NCBI GenBank assembly: GCA_938083445.1
Contig: CALKCP010000003.1
Location: 1-64,000, forward strand
DNA from: an uncultured Ulvibacter sp.
GTDB taxonomy: Bacteria; Bacteroidota; Bacteroidia; Flavobacteriales; Flavobacteriaceae
DNA length: 64,000 bases
Reading direction: 5' to 3'
The notes under the pieces are model-generated. The model was not told where the DNA came from, made no database searches, and saw only the letters and a list, made by a program, of their open reading frames with translations. The position numbers and the translations under genes were made by a program. Below, piece after piece: positions 34,948-46,805 of this stretch. Position 1 is the first letter of the stretch, and each line of letters opens with the position of its first letter.

Positions 34948-37788
34948 ATGAAAAATTTTGCTCTTGCCCTATTTTGTTTTTCTTCTTTTTTATGTTTTTC
35001 CCAGCAGCCGGCTTCAGACGCTTCTATGGTTGAAAAAGGGCTTTCAAAAAAGGCGATCATGACCAACAACTCATTGGTAAAAAACCTACCTTTCAAAAAT
35101 ATAGGACCTGCTATTATGAGCGGTCGTGTGGTTGGCTTTGCTGTTAATCCAGTAAATCCTACCGAGTTTTATGTAGGATATGCGAGCGGTGGCGTTTGGC
35201 ACACCACCAATAATGGCACAACATTCACCCCAGTCTTTGATAGCAGTCCAACTCAAAATGTTGGTTGCTTAGCAATGGATTGGAAAACAAAGACACTTTG
35301 GGTTGGAACCGGCGAGGTTAATTCTTCAAGATCTTCTTATGCAGGAATCGGCTTGCTAAAATCAAACGATAATGGCGCTAACTGGGAAAATGTTGGTCTA
35401 AAGGATTCGCATCATATCAGCAACATATTAATTAACCCTGTCAATAGTGACGAAATAGTTGTGGGAGTTGTTGGGCATTTATATTCAAAAAATGCCGAAC
35501 GAGGAATTTTCAAAACCATGGATGGTGGGAAAACCTGGAGTAAAACGCTTTTCATAAATGATCAGTCTGGAGTTATCGAATTGGTATCCGACCCAAATAA
35601 TTTTTCATTGATGTACGCTTCCTCCTGGGATAAAGACAGAAAGGCTTGGAACTTTAAAGGGGATGGTCCCGGAAGTGGAATATACAAAAGTATTGATGCA
35701 GGTTCAACCTGGGCAAATGTTTCGGCAAAAGGAAGCGGATTCCCCATAGGTGAGGGAGTTGGGCGAATTGGGCTTGCGATTTATGATGAAAAAACGGTGT
35801 ATGCAATTGTCGATAATCAGAACAGACGCGAAGATGAAAAATCCGATTCGGATGGAGACGGATTAAAAAAAGACCGTTTCAAAACGATGACGAACTCAGA
35901 ATTCTTGGCCTTGGACGACAACATCTTAGGTGCATTCTTAAAATCGAATAATTTTAAAGAAAAATACAGCGCCGAGTATGTGAAAGAAATGGTTGGGGCA
36001 GGAACTGCCAATCCAATTGATTTGGCAACGTATTTAGAGGATGCAAATTCATTGTTGTTTGATACGCCGGTCGTTGGAGCTGAGGTGTATAGAACTACTG
36101 ACGGCGGTAAGACATGGACCAAAAGACACGAAGGTTATTTAGATGACATCTATTATTCTTATGGGTATTACTTCGGAAAAGTGCACGTTGCGCCGCAAGA
36201 TAAAAATGCTATTTATATTTATGGAGTCCCTATTTTAAAGTCGAAAGACGGTGGGAAATCATTTACATCGATTGGGGCTGAGAATGTACATTCCGACCAT
36301 CATGCGCTTTGGATTAATCCCAATCTTCCAGGGCATTTAATAAATGGAAACGACGGGGGGGTCAATATTTCCTATGATGATGGAGAAAATTGGATAAAAA
36401 ACAACGCGCCTTCAGTTGGTCAATTCTATGCTATAAATGTAGATAATGAAAAACCATATAATGTGTATGGCGGATTACAGGACAATGGTGTTTGGGTGGG
36501 TCCACATACTACTGAAGAGAATAAAGGATGGCATCAACGAGGGAAATACCCCTATGATTTTATAATGGGTGGTGATGGCATGCAAGTGGAAATCGACAAC
36601 CGAAATAGTGCTGTTGTTTATACCGGATACCAGTTTGGGAATTACTACCGGTTGAACAGAAAAACCGATGAATCGACCTATATTCAGCCAAAACATGAGC
36701 TAGGCGAGAATCCGTATCGGTTTAATTGGCAAACACCCATTTTATTGAGTTCTCATAATCAGGATATTTTATACTTAGGTGGAAACAAATTAATGAGAAG
36801 TATGGACCAAGGGGATCATTGGGAAGCTATTTCTGCTGATGTAACAGCGGGAGGAAAAGCGGGAAATGTCGCCTATGGCACCCTAACATCAATTAGCGAA
36901 TCAAAGTTTCAGTTTGGCTTGCTATACACAGGAAGTGACGATGGTGTCGTGCAAGTTTCTAAAAATGGTGGAGACCAATGGACAAATATTTCATTAGGGC
37001 TTCCGGAAGATCTATGGGTGTCTAGAGTAGTTGCCTCGGCGCATAAAAAGGAGCGCGTATATAGTACCTTAAATGGATATCGTTGGGATGATTTTACGCC
37101 TTATGTATATGTTAGTGAGAATTATGGGGCAACTTGGAAAAGTATTGGTGGAGAACTACCATCATCCTCTATAAATGTTATTAAGGAGGATCCAGCCAAT
37201 GAGAATGTATTGTATTTGGGAGCCGATAATGGCGCTTACGTTTCTCTTAATCGAGGTGAAAGTTGGGAGGCTTTCTCGAATGGGCTACCAAATGTCGCGG
37301 TCCATGATTTAGTGATACAAGCAGAAGCGAAGGATATTGTTCTTGGAACCCATGGAAGATCTTTATATGTTGCTGATGTTGCACTTATTCAAAAACTAAC
37401 AGCAGCAGGGATGAATGAAGTGGTGATTGCGGATTTAAAAGATATTCGGCATTCAAAAAGATGGGGAAGTAGCTGGAATCAATGGGGTGAGGTTAATGAA
37501 CCTTCAGTCGCGATACAGTTTTATTGCCCGCAAGGAGGAAAGACTAGTATATCAATAGAGTCGAAAGATGGAGAGGAGTTGCAATTAATAAAATTAGAGT
37601 CGGTTAATGGAGTTAACATCTATGAATACGACCTGGCGGTATCAAAAAAGGGAGTTGAAAATTTAGAAACACCTGATGTGAAGTTGGTTAAAGGAGCCAA
37701 TGATAAATACTACTTACCCAAAGGAAAGTATACTGTAACTATTAAAAATAGCTCGAAATCTGCCAAAAGTGTGATTACAATTAAATAA
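34948..37788 (+). CDS. large secreted BNR/VPS10 (sortilin-like) beta-propeller protein
   Basis: A 946-residue protein with a signal peptide (1-18, 'SSFLCFSQ'). 'FKNIGPAIMSGRVVGFAVNP' opens the propeller, followed by many BNR/Asp-box repeats of the form 'SxDGGxTW' ('KTMDGGKTWSK', 'KSIDAGSTWAN', 'RTTDGGKTWTK', 'KSKDGGKSFTS'). It contains 'SDHHALWINPNLPGHLINGNDGG', a block conserved in this family of Bacteroidota exoproteins, and a C-terminal beta domain without a recognisable T9SS sorting signal. These proteins resemble sortilin N-terminal and xyloglucanase-like propellers; no catalytic site can be assigned. It is 36 bases upstream of a T9SS cargo gene. Confidence 0.82.
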   Translation: MKNFALALFCFSSFLCFSQQPASDASMVEKGLSKKAIMTNNSLVKNLPFKNIGPAIMSGRVVGFAVNPVNPTEFYVGYASGGVWHTTNNGTTFTPVFDSSPTQNVGCLAMDWKTKTLWVGTGEVNSSRSSYAGIGLLKSNDNGANWENVGLKDSHHISNILINPVNSDEIVVGVVGHLYSKNAERGIFKTMDGGKTWSKTLFINDQSGVIELVSDPNNFSLMYASSWDKDRKAWNFKGDGPGSGIYKSIDAGSTWANVSAKGSGFPIGEGVGRIGLAIYDEKTVYAIVDNQNRREDEKSDSDGDGLKKDRFKTMTNSEFLALDDNILGAFLKSNNFKEKYSAEYVKEMVGAGTANPIDLATYLEDANSLLFDTPVVGAEVYRTTDGGKTWTKRHEGYLDDIYYSYGYYFGKVHVAPQDKNAIYIYGVPILKSKDGGKSFTSIGAENVHSDHHALWINPNLPGHLINGNDGGVNISYDDGENWIKNNAPSVGQFYAINVDNEKPYNVYGGLQDNGVWVGPHTTEENKGWHQRGKYPYDFIMGGDGMQVEIDNRNSAVVYTGYQFGNYYRLNRKTDESTYIQPKHELGENPYRFNWQTPILLSSHNQDILYLGGNKLMRSMDQGDHWEAISADVTAGGKAGNVAYGTLTSISESKFQFGLLYTGSDDGVVQVSKNGGDQWTNISLGLPEDLWVSRVVASAHKKERVYSTLNGYRWDDFTPYVYVSENYGATWKSIGGELPSSSINVIKEDPANENVLYLGADNGAYVSLNRGESWEAFSNGLPNVAVHDLVIQAEAKDIVLGTHGRSLYVADVALIQKLTAAGMNEVVIADLKDIRHSKRWGSSWNQWGEVNEPSVAIQFYCPQGGKTSISIESKDGEELQLIKLESVNGVNIYEYDLAVSKKGVENLETPDVKLVKGANDKYYLPKGKYTVTIKNSSKSAKSVITIK

Positions 37789-37823
37789 TTTTATATCTTT
37801 ATGGTTCAAATTAAAAACTAAAT

Positions 37824-38930
37824 ATGATGAAAAAACTACAATTATTATTTATGGCGTTCATTATGAGCGTAGTCTCGGTAAATGCGCAACTTGCAGAAGT
37901 GAGTCCAGTTGACGGGATTCAAACGGAATCATCGAATGCATTATTTGATTTTTTATATAGAATTGATGTAGGTGCTACTGGATCTATTGGTGCAGATGGA
38001 AATGCTGGTATCGCTTTTATTAATAATCAGTATTGGGTGTCTGCATGGGCCTCAGATTTGATACATATATTAGATGCGTCGGGTGGTTTTATAGAGACCA
38101 TTACAATTGCAGGTGTTAGTGGAACGCGATCCATGACAACTGATGGAACAGATTTATACATTGGTGCGGCAGGTGCTGAAATTTACAGAGTTGATCCTGT
38201 AACAAGATTACTTCAAGGTACGATTCCTATCCTTCCTGGTGGTGGTCATGATGCTACCGCTAGAATGTGTACGTATGATGAAACATTAGATGGTGGAAAT
38301 GGTGGATTTTGGATTGGTAATTTTGGATCTGACATTGCTTCGGTTAGCATGTTTGGAGTTACCCTAAGTTCTATTCCTTCTGCTATCCACGGTGCTGCAA
38401 TTTACGGTGGTGCTATTGATAATATTTCTCCAGACGGTCCTTTCTTATGGATCCATAATCAAGGAGCTAGTCAAGATTTAATTACACAGTTAGATCCTGC
38501 GACAGGAGTTCCAACTGGAGTTGAGTATGACTATGCTGTTGATATGTTGCCTGGTGTAACTGGTATTGCTGGCGGATTGTTCATTTCAGACCAAGTAAGC
38601 CCAACAGCTATTGCTCTTGTTGGTTTATGTCAATGTTCTCCATCTAACGAGATTTTTGCTGTTGAATTGGTTCCTGTTTTAGGAGTTAACGATAATGATA
38701 TGTCTAGCCTTTCTTTATATCCAAACCCTGCAACAAGAGGTGTTGTGAATATCGAAACTGCAACTCAAGGAGACAAGCAAGTAATTGTTATGGATGTTCT
38801 TGGTAAGACAGTTATGAATACTACAATCTCTGGAACTGAATTAAATATAGCTTCTTTGAAAAGTGGTGTTTATATGGTTCAAGTGATACAAAATGATGCT
38901 ACAGCTACAAGAAAATTAATTGTAAACTAA
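37824..38930 (+). CDS. secreted beta-propeller-like protein with T9SS type A sorting domain
   Basis: The 368-residue protein has a signal peptide (ending 'VSVNAQ'), a body with strands such as 'FINNQYWVSAWASDLIHILDASG' and 'MTTDGTDLYIGAAGAEIYRVDP' suggestive of a propeller, and a clear type A sorting domain ('LSLYPNPATRGVVNIE', 'VIVMDVLGKTVM', 'LKSGVYMVQV', ending 'RKLIVN'). It is exported by T9SS. A cysteine pair ('GLCQCSP') precedes the sorting domain. Codons here are noticeably T-rich and uniform ('GGTGCT', 'GTTGAT'), as in highly expressed flavobacterial genes, which suggests strong expression. Substrate or partner unknown. Confidence 0.82.
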   Translation: MMKKLQLLFMAFIMSVVSVNAQLAEVSPVDGIQTESSNALFDFLYRIDVGATGSIGADGNAGIAFINNQYWVSAWASDLIHILDASGGFIETITIAGVSGTRSMTTDGTDLYIGAAGAEIYRVDPVTRLLQGTIPILPGGGHDATARMCTYDETLDGGNGGFWIGNFGSDIASVSMFGVTLSSIPSAIHGAAIYGGAIDNISPDGPFLWIHNQGASQDLITQLDPATGVPTGVEYDYAVDMLPGVTGIAGGLFISDQVSPTAIALVGLCQCSPSNEIFAVELVPVLGVNDNDMSSLSLYPNPATRGVVNIETATQGDKQVIVMDVLGKTVMNTTISGTELNIASLKSGVYMVQVIQNDATATRKLIVN

Positions 38931-38950
38931 GTATCTACTACCTTTACATG

Positions 38951-38983
38951 AAGCCACCTCTTTTTAAAGAGGTGGCTTTTTTT
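38951..38983 (+). terminator. hairpin terminator after the T9SS cargo gene
   Basis: AAGCCACCTCTTT pairs with AAAGAGGTGGCTT around a short loop and is followed by a run of seven T. It closes the 34948-38930 unit and isolates it from sdhC. Confidence 0.93.
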
Positions 38984-39020
38984 ATACCTATTATAAATAA
39001 GTAAAGTATAGGTTCTTATT

Positions 39021-39051
39021 TTTGGCATTCATTTTTTTGATTGTATTTTTG
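39021..39051 (+). promoter_or_regulatory. sdhCAB promoter
   Basis: TTTG (39021-39024) is followed after 19 bases by TATTTTTG (39044-39051). Sequence and spacing both fit the Bacteroidota promoter (TTTG-N19-TAnnTTTG). Transcription would start near 39056, giving a leader of about 22 bases before the sdhC ATG. Confidence 0.75.
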
Positions 39052-39077
39052 TAATCAGAATTATTAGATAAACCAAC

Positions 39078-39743
39078 ATGGGAATATTATCATCTTCAAT
39101 CGCTCGAAAAGTTGCAATGGCACTTTCAGGCTTCTTTCTTGTATTTTTTCTTGGGCAACACTTCGTGATTAATCTCACATCGGTCATAGCGCCAGATACA
39201 TTTAATTCGTGGTCTCATTTTATGGGTACAAATGGATTGGTGCAAGGGCTTTTGCAACCGGTTCTAATTTTTGGTGTGGTGTTTCATTTTGTTATGGGTA
39301 TTGCTCTTGAAATTAAAAACACCAAAGCAAGAAAAATAAAATACACGCTATACAAAGGTAGCGCCAATGCGAGCTGGGCTTCTCGAAATATGATTGTTTC
39401 AGGACTTGTCATTTTAGCATTTTTAGGATTGCATTTTTACGACTTTTGGATTCCTGAAATGATACATAAATATATTGAGACAAACCCTGAAGATCCAACA
39501 AGGTATTTAGCAGAAACAGTTCATAAGTTTGAAAGCCCTGTTCGCGTAGGGATATACATAGTGGCTTTTGTGCTATTGTGTCTCCATCTTTGGCATGGCT
39601 TTTCTTCATCTTTTCAGAGTGTTGGCTTAAACAATGTATACACAAAGGCGCTACATGTTTTTACTAAGGTTTATGCTGTGGCGATTCCATTAGGCTTTGT
39701 TTTTATTGCCTTATACCATCATTTTAATCAACTTGACCACTAA
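39078..39743 (+). CDS. sdhC: succinate dehydrogenase cytochrome b subunit
   Basis: A 221-residue membrane protein with about five transmembrane helices, fitting the single large anchor of type B quinol:fumarate reductase/succinate dehydrogenase (as in Bacteroidota and Wolinella). Histidines for haem ligation lie in '[10 protein letters not shown]', '[11 protein letters not shown]', 'LGLHFYDFW' and '[14 protein letters not shown]'. It anchors SdhAB to the inner membrane and passes electrons to menaquinone. It is the first gene of an sdhCAB operon; there is no sdhD, as expected for this type. Confidence 0.95.
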   Translation: MGILSSSIARKVAMALSGFFLVFFLGQHFVINLTSVIAPDTFNSWSHFMGTNGLVQGLLQPVLIFGVVFHFVMGIALEIKNTKARKIKYTLYKGSANASWASRNMIVSGLVILAFLGLHFYDFWIPEMIHKYIETNPEDPTRYLAETVHKFESPVRVGIYIVAFVLLCLHLWHGFSSSFQSVGLNNVYTKALHVFTKVYAVAIPLGFVFIALYHHFNQLDH

Positions 39744-39754
39744 AATTAAAAGCT

Positions 39755-41770
39755 ATGTCGATATTAGATTCTAAAACACCTAAGGGGCCCTTAGCAGGTA
39801 AGTGGACAAAATATAAAAATGAAATTAACCTAGTAAACCCGTCCAACAAAAGGAATATTGATGTAATTGTTGTTGGTACTGGTTTGGCTGGAGGAAGTGC
39901 GGCAGCAACCTTAGCCGAGTTAGGGTATAATGTAAAAGCCTACTGTTACCAAGATTCTCCGAGGCGAGCACACTCAATTGCCGCGCAAGGAGGTATTAAT
40001 GCAGCAAAGAACTACCAGGGAGATGGGGATTCTACCTATAGATTGTTTTACGATACCGTAAAGGGAGGGGATTATCGTTCTCGCGAAGCCAATGTATACA
40101 GATTGGCGGAAGTTTCCACAAACATTATTGACCAGTGCGTAGCACAGGGAGTTCCTTTTGCCCGCGATTATGGAGGTTTGTTAGACAACCGTTCTTTTGG
40201 AGGTGTACTTGTTTCAAGGACCTTTTATGCGAAAGGACAAACGGGACAACAGCTATTATTAGGTGCCTATTCGGCGATGAATCGCCAAATCGCTAGAGGA
40301 AAAATAGAGATGTTTAGTCGTCATGAAATGTTGGACGTTGTTAAAGTGAATGGAAAAGCCAGAGGTATAATAACGCGGAATTTAGTTACAGGAGAAATAG
40401 AACGTCATTCTGCACACGCGGTTGTGATTGCAACAGGCGGTTACGGAAATGTATATTATTTATCTACCAACGCGATGGGTTCTAACGCCACCGCGGCATG
40501 GAAAATACATAAAAAAGGCGCTTTTTTCGCGAACCCATGTTATACGCAGATTCATCCTACTTGCATTCCTAGATCTGGTGATTACCAATCAAAATTGACA
40601 CTCATGTCTGAATCGCTTCGGAATGATGGCCGCATATGGGTGCCCAAAAACATAGAGGATGTGAAAGGGATTCAAGAAGGCACGCTAAAGCCTACCGAGC
40701 TTTCAGAAGAAAATAGAGATTATTTCTTAGAGCGTCGCTATCCTGCATTCGGGAATCTAGTTCCTAGAGATGTAGCTTCAAGAGCAGCAAAAGAACGCTG
40801 TGATGCTGGATATGGTGTAAATGCTACTGGTGAAGCTGTTTATCTGGATTTTAAATCTGCGATGGAGCGTTATGGGAAAGAGCAGGCTAAAATCCATCAC
40901 ATTGAAAATGCTTCCGAAGAAAAAATTATAGAACTAGGGGCCGCTATCGTAAAAGAAAAATACGGAAACCTTTTTCAGATGTATGAGAAAATTGTAGACC
41001 AAGATCCTTACAAGACTCCTATGATGATATATCCTGCCACCCACTATACGATGGGAGGCGTTTGGGTAGATTATAATTTAATGACAACAGTAGAAGGGTT
41101 GTATTGTATTGGAGAAGCAAATTTTTCAGATCACGGTGCAAATAGATTAGGGGCTTCAGCTTTGATGCAAGGCCTAGCAGATGGTTATTTTGTTTTACCA
41201 TATACCATAGGTGATTATCTCTCTAATGACATTCAGACAGGGAAAATTTCTACAGACACACCAGAATTTGAAATTTCAGAAAAGGAAGTGAAGGAAAAAA
41301 TTAATTTCTTTGTCAATAATGAGGGGACACATTCTGTAGATTATTACCATAAAAAACTGGGATTAATTATGTGGAACAAGGTTGGAATGGCAAGAAATAA
41401 AGAAGGTTTAATAGAAGCTATGGCCGAAATTAAAGCGTTGAGAGAAGACTTTTGGCAAAATGTAAAAGTCACAGGAGGGAACGACCAGATGAACCCTGAA
41501 CTGGAAAAAGCAGGACGGGTTGCAGATTTTCTAGAATTAGGCGAATTATTCGCTAAAGATGCCTTGGACAGAGAAGAGTCTTGCGGTGGACATTTTAGAG
41601 AAGAATCTGTAGAAGTTGACGGAGAACAAAAAGGCGAAGCAAAGCGTAAAGATGAGGAATATGCCTATGTCTCTGCTTGGGAATACAAGGGAGAACCTGG
41701 AGATGCCATTCTGCACAAGGAGGAGTTAGAATTTAACGATATTGAGTTAAAACAACGTTCATACAAATAA
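39755..41770 (+). CDS. sdhA: succinate dehydrogenase flavoprotein subunit
   Basis: The 671-residue catalytic subunit oxidises succinate to fumarate. It has the FAD dinucleotide-binding motif '[21 protein letters not shown]' region (about 37-57), the FAD-linked H73 in '[11 protein letters not shown]', '[18 protein letters not shown]', '[12 protein letters not shown]' and the active-site region '[13 protein letters not shown]', plus '[30 protein letters not shown]'-type FAD-closing residues. The length is typical of the type B enzymes. It is 11 bases after sdhC and 8 before sdhB. Confidence 0.97.
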   Translation: MSILDSKTPKGPLAGKWTKYKNEINLVNPSNKRNIDVIVVGTGLAGGSAAATLAELGYNVKAYCYQDSPRRAHSIAAQGGINAAKNYQGDGDSTYRLFYDTVKGGDYRSREANVYRLAEVSTNIIDQCVAQGVPFARDYGGLLDNRSFGGVLVSRTFYAKGQTGQQLLLGAYSAMNRQIARGKIEMFSRHEMLDVVKVNGKARGIITRNLVTGEIERHSAHAVVIATGGYGNVYYLSTNAMGSNATAAWKIHKKGAFFANPCYTQIHPTCIPRSGDYQSKLTLMSESLRNDGRIWVPKNIEDVKGIQEGTLKPTELSEENRDYFLERRYPAFGNLVPRDVASRAAKERCDAGYGVNATGEAVYLDFKSAMERYGKEQAKIHHIENASEEKIIELGAAIVKEKYGNLFQMYEKIVDQDPYKTPMMIYPATHYTMGGVWVDYNLMTTVEGLYCIGEANFSDHGANRLGASALMQGLADGYFVLPYTIGDYLSNDIQTGKISTDTPEFEISEKEVKEKINFFVNNEGTHSVDYYHKKLGLIMWNKVGMARNKEGLIEAMAEIKALREDFWQNVKVTGGNDQMNPELEKAGRVADFLELGELFAKDALDREESCGGHFREESVEVDGEQKGEAKRKDEEYAYVSAWEYKGEPGDAILHKEELEFNDIELKQRSYK

Positions 41771-41778
41771 AAAGCACC

Positions 41779-42519
41779 ATGAATTTAACACTTAAAATTT
41801 GGAGACAAAAGGATGCAAAATCCAAGGGTAAAATGGTCTCATACGAAGTAACCGAAATTTCGGATGACATGTCTTTTTTAGAAATGATGGATGTTTTAAA
41901 CGAGCAACTAATAAATAAAAATGGAGACCCTGTAGCCTTCGACCACGATTGTCGTGAAGGTATTTGCGGGATGTGTTCGATGTTTATTAACGGAGAAGCG
42001 CATGGCCCCGGCCGAGGTGTTACTACTTGTCAACTGCACATGAGGATGTTTAAGGATGGCGATACCATAACCATCGAGCCTTTTCGGGCAAAAGCATTTC
42101 CGATAATTAAAGATTTGGTTGTTAATCGGATGGCTTTTGATAGAATACAGCAATCAGGGGGGTATATTTCTGTGAACACTTCTGGGAATACTCAGGACGC
42201 CAATGCTATTCCAATTTCAAAGCAGGCTGCAGATACAGCAATGGACGCAGCTACTTGTATTGGTTGTGGGGCTTGTGTGGCGACTTGTAAAAACTCATCA
42301 GCCATGCTTTTTGTTGGCGCTAAAGTTTCGCAATACGCACTATTGCCTCAAGGTCAAGTAGAAGCAGGAGAACGCGTTTTAAATATGGTTGAGCAAATGG
42401 ATAAAGAAGGCTTCGGAAACTGTACAAATACGGGGGCCTGTGAAATAGAATGCCCTAAAGGAATTTCACTAGAGAATATAGCAAGACTAAATCGAGAGTA
42501 TTTAAAGGCGAGCGTATAA
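41779..42519 (+). CDS. sdhB: succinate dehydrogenase iron-sulfur subunit
   Basis: The 246-residue subunit carries three Fe-S clusters. The [2Fe-2S] ligands are in '[15 protein letters not shown]' plus 'VTTCQLHM'; the ferredoxin-like part has '[14 protein letters not shown]' and '[16 protein letters not shown]' for the [4Fe-4S] and [3Fe-4S] clusters. It passes electrons from the SdhA flavin to the membrane anchor. As the last gene of sdhCAB it has no obvious hairpin terminator after it. The clusters need the SUF machinery encoded in this window. Confidence 0.97.
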   Translation: MNLTLKIWRQKDAKSKGKMVSYEVTEISDDMSFLEMMDVLNEQLINKNGDPVAFDHDCREGICGMCSMFINGEAHGPGRGVTTCQLHMRMFKDGDTITIEPFRAKAFPIIKDLVVNRMAFDRIQQSGGYISVNTSGNTQDANAIPISKQAADTAMDAATCIGCGACVATCKNSSAMLFVGAKVSQYALLPQGQVEAGERVLNMVEQMDKEGFGNCTNTGACEIECPKGISLENIARLNREYLKASV

Positions 42520-42751
42520 TAAATCGTCCTGCTGTTTTTAGATGAGGTTGTTCCCAATATGTAACTTCATCATCTTTGCCGTCACAGGACAAGTTGTTTT
42601 ATTTATTTGAATTAGACTACATAGAGACAAATAAAGAGGATGGTTTGGTCATTTCTTTGGTAAATTTGAGATGTACCAGGCGTACATATTTTGATAGAAA
42701 ACGGCTGTCTCATTCAATAAATGACACCTTTACTAACTATATTATCGAAAG
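42520..42751. other. non-coding gap between sdhB and the aminotransferase gene
   Basis: These 232 bases include a TAAATTTG box at 42661-42668 on the plus strand, 83 bases before the aminotransferase ATG, which could be its promoter. I looked for a SAM-type riboswitch fold and did not see one. Confidence 0.35.
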
Positions 42752-43891
42752 ATGAATCCTTCAAAATTAACGAACATTTCAACAAGTATTTTTACGGTAA
42801 TGAGTCAACTGGCTCAAGAAAATAATGCCATTAATCTTGCCCAAGGGTTTCCAGATTTTGAGAGCGATCCACGTCTCATAGAGTTAGTTGCCAAAGCAAT
42901 GCGTGATGGCTATAATCAATACGCGCCCATGGCAGGTGATATTGGTCTTCGAAAAACAATTTCAAATAAAACGGAATCACTTTATAAAAAAAGCTACAAT
43001 CCACAGACCGAAGTGACTATTACTGCCGGGGCTACCCAAGCTATATTCACTGCTATCGCGGCTACCATTCATAGTGGTGACGAGGTGCTTATCTTTACCC
43101 CAGCCTACGATTGCTATGAACCAACCATAAGACTTTTTGGTGGTGTTCCCGTTTCAGTTCAACTAAAATCTCCTGCATTCCAGCCCGATTGGCATGAAGT
43201 TTCAAAAAAGATTAGTTCGAAAACAAGAATGATAATTATCAACACACCTCACAATCCAAGCGGAACCTTATTTTCAGAAAGTGACATGCGGCAATTGGAG
43301 GATCTAGCAGTTAGACACGACCTTCTTGTGATTAGTGATGAGGTGTATGAACATATTGTCTTTGATGGAGAACGACATTATAGTGCTGCCATGTTTCCTA
43401 AATTGGCGTCAAGAAGTTTTATCACGGGCTCATTTGGCAAAACATTTCACAATACTGGATGGAAAATGGGATTTTGTATTGCTCCCATAAAACTCACTAA
43501 GGAATTTCAAAAAGTGCATCAATACAATGTGTTTTGTGTAAATCATCCAATACAAAAGGCTTTGGCAACGTATATGGAAGACCCAAACACCTACTTAGGG
43601 CTTTCCGCTTTTTACCAACAAAAACGCGACTTTTTTCTCAGTCTTTTGAAGAATTCTAAGTTTGAAATAATACCCTCTAAAGGAACGTACTTTCAGTTGT
43701 TGAATTTCTCAAAAATTTCTTCCGATGGAGATGTCAATTTTGCTGAGTGGCTCACGAAAAAGCACAAGGTGGCAACGATACCTACATCGGTTTTTAACTC
43801 CAACAAGGAGGATTTCACCCAAATTCGTGTTTGTTTTGCAAAAGAAGAAAAGACCTTAATGAAAGCTGCTTCTATATTGAATGGGATATAG
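42752..43891 (+). CDS. methionine aminotransferase (YbdL-like, class I PLP enzyme)
   Basis: The 379-residue fold-type I aminotransferase has 'NLAQGFPDFESDPRLIELV' (28-46), 'YNQYAPMAGDIGLRKTI' (54-70), 'TAGATQAIFTAI', 'NTPHNPSGTLFSE' (164-176), 'ISDEVYEHIVFD' and PLP lysine K230 in 'GSFGKTFHNTGWKMGF'. The pattern matches E. coli YbdL and glutamine transaminase K, which move amino groups between methionine, aromatic acids or glutamine and 2-oxo acids. An omega-amidase gene of the YafV type lies 2.9 kb downstream. That pair completes the glutamine transaminase-omega-amidase route, supporting the assignment. Confidence 0.9.
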   Translation: MNPSKLTNISTSIFTVMSQLAQENNAINLAQGFPDFESDPRLIELVAKAMRDGYNQYAPMAGDIGLRKTISNKTESLYKKSYNPQTEVTITAGATQAIFTAIAATIHSGDEVLIFTPAYDCYEPTIRLFGGVPVSVQLKSPAFQPDWHEVSKKISSKTRMIIINTPHNPSGTLFSESDMRQLEDLAVRHDLLVISDEVYEHIVFDGERHYSAAMFPKLASRSFITGSFGKTFHNTGWKMGFCIAPIKLTKEFQKVHQYNVFCVNHPIQKALATYMEDPNTYLGLSAFYQQKRDFFLSLLKNSKFEIIPSKGTYFQLLNFSKISSDGDVNFAEWLTKKHKVATIPTSVFNSNKEDFTQIRVCFAKEEKTLMKAASILNGI

Positions 43892-44012
43892 ATTGGCCTA
43901 ACCGAAGAACTATAAATTTTGCCAATTACTTAATTATCACATACGATTGAGCATGATAGTATACCCAGGTTTTAAATGGTAACTTTACATTTCTACAGAA
44001 AAAAATTAATAA

Positions 44013-46238
<2,226 letters not shown>

Positions 46239-46288
46239 CTCATTTGCATTGCTCAAATTAACTTACAGCGCTTTTTTTTGCTGAAATA

Positions 46289-46325
46289 AATGCGGAACAG
46301 TATCTTTACTATTCCGCATTTTTAA
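46289..46325 (+). terminator. katG terminator
   Basis: AATGCGGAA (46289-46297) pairs with TTCCGCATT (46312-46320); the loop side can extend through AGTA/TACT. Five T follow. It ends seven bases before the ankyrin gene's ATG, so that gene either depends on read-through or has its promoter inside the hairpin region. Confidence 0.88.
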
Positions 46326-46331
46326 TGAGAT

Positions 46332-46793
46332 ATGATACAACAATTTTTTGAAGCTATTAAAAAGGAAGATTCCGAAGCTGTAAGAAACATTCTAACAGCA
46401 GAACCACATTTGGTGAATCAAACTGATTCGCGCGGATCTACACCTTTATTGCTCGCGGCTTATTACGGTTTTACTGAAATTTCGGAGTCGATCCTTCAGT
46501 ATCCTCAAAATATAGATGCACAAGATACTTCAGGAAATACAGCTCTTATGGGGGTCTGTTTTAAGGGCTACAATGAGCTAGCCAAGCTGTTGATTGAGAA
46601 CGGAGCAAATGTAAATATTAAGAACTTCAATGGAACTACGGCTTTAATATTTGCAGCTACTTTTGGGAAAAAGGAGATTGTAATGTCGTTGCTTGGATGT
46701 GGAGCAGATCCATCCATAAAAGACGATAAAGGATATTCAGCTATAGATCATGCAAAAATGCAGGACAGAGATGAGATTGTTAAACTCTTTTGA
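46332..46793 (+). CDS. ankyrin-repeat protein
   Basis: The 153-residue protein consists of about four ankyrin repeats with no signal peptide: 'DSRGSTPLLLAAYYGFTEI', 'DTSGNTALMGVCFKGYNEL', 'NFNGTTALIFAATFGKKEI' and 'DDKGYSAIDHAKMQDRDEI'. In Pseudomonas an exported ankyrin protein (AnkB) supports a catalase; this one also follows a catalase gene but looks cytoplasmic, as KatG does. A role in KatG maturation is therefore possible but unproven. It ends 12 bases before the omega-amidase gene and is probably co-transcribed with it. Confidence 0.88.
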   Translation: MIQQFFEAIKKEDSEAVRNILTAEPHLVNQTDSRGSTPLLLAAYYGFTEISESILQYPQNIDAQDTSGNTALMGVCFKGYNELAKLLIENGANVNIKNFNGTTALIFAATFGKKEIVMSLLGCGADPSIKDDKGYSAIDHAKMQDRDEIVKLF

Positions 46794-46805
46794 AAATTTG
46801 GCCCA

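Noticed and set aside
42520-42751. SAM riboswitch before the methionine aminotransferase
   Set aside because: No conserved core or stem set of a known SAM riboswitch could be found by eye.
46332-46793. Naming the ankyrin gene ankB after the Pseudomonas catalase partner
   Set aside because: The known AnkB is exported and serves a periplasmic-side catalase; this protein has no signal peptide, so only the neighbourhood is similar.
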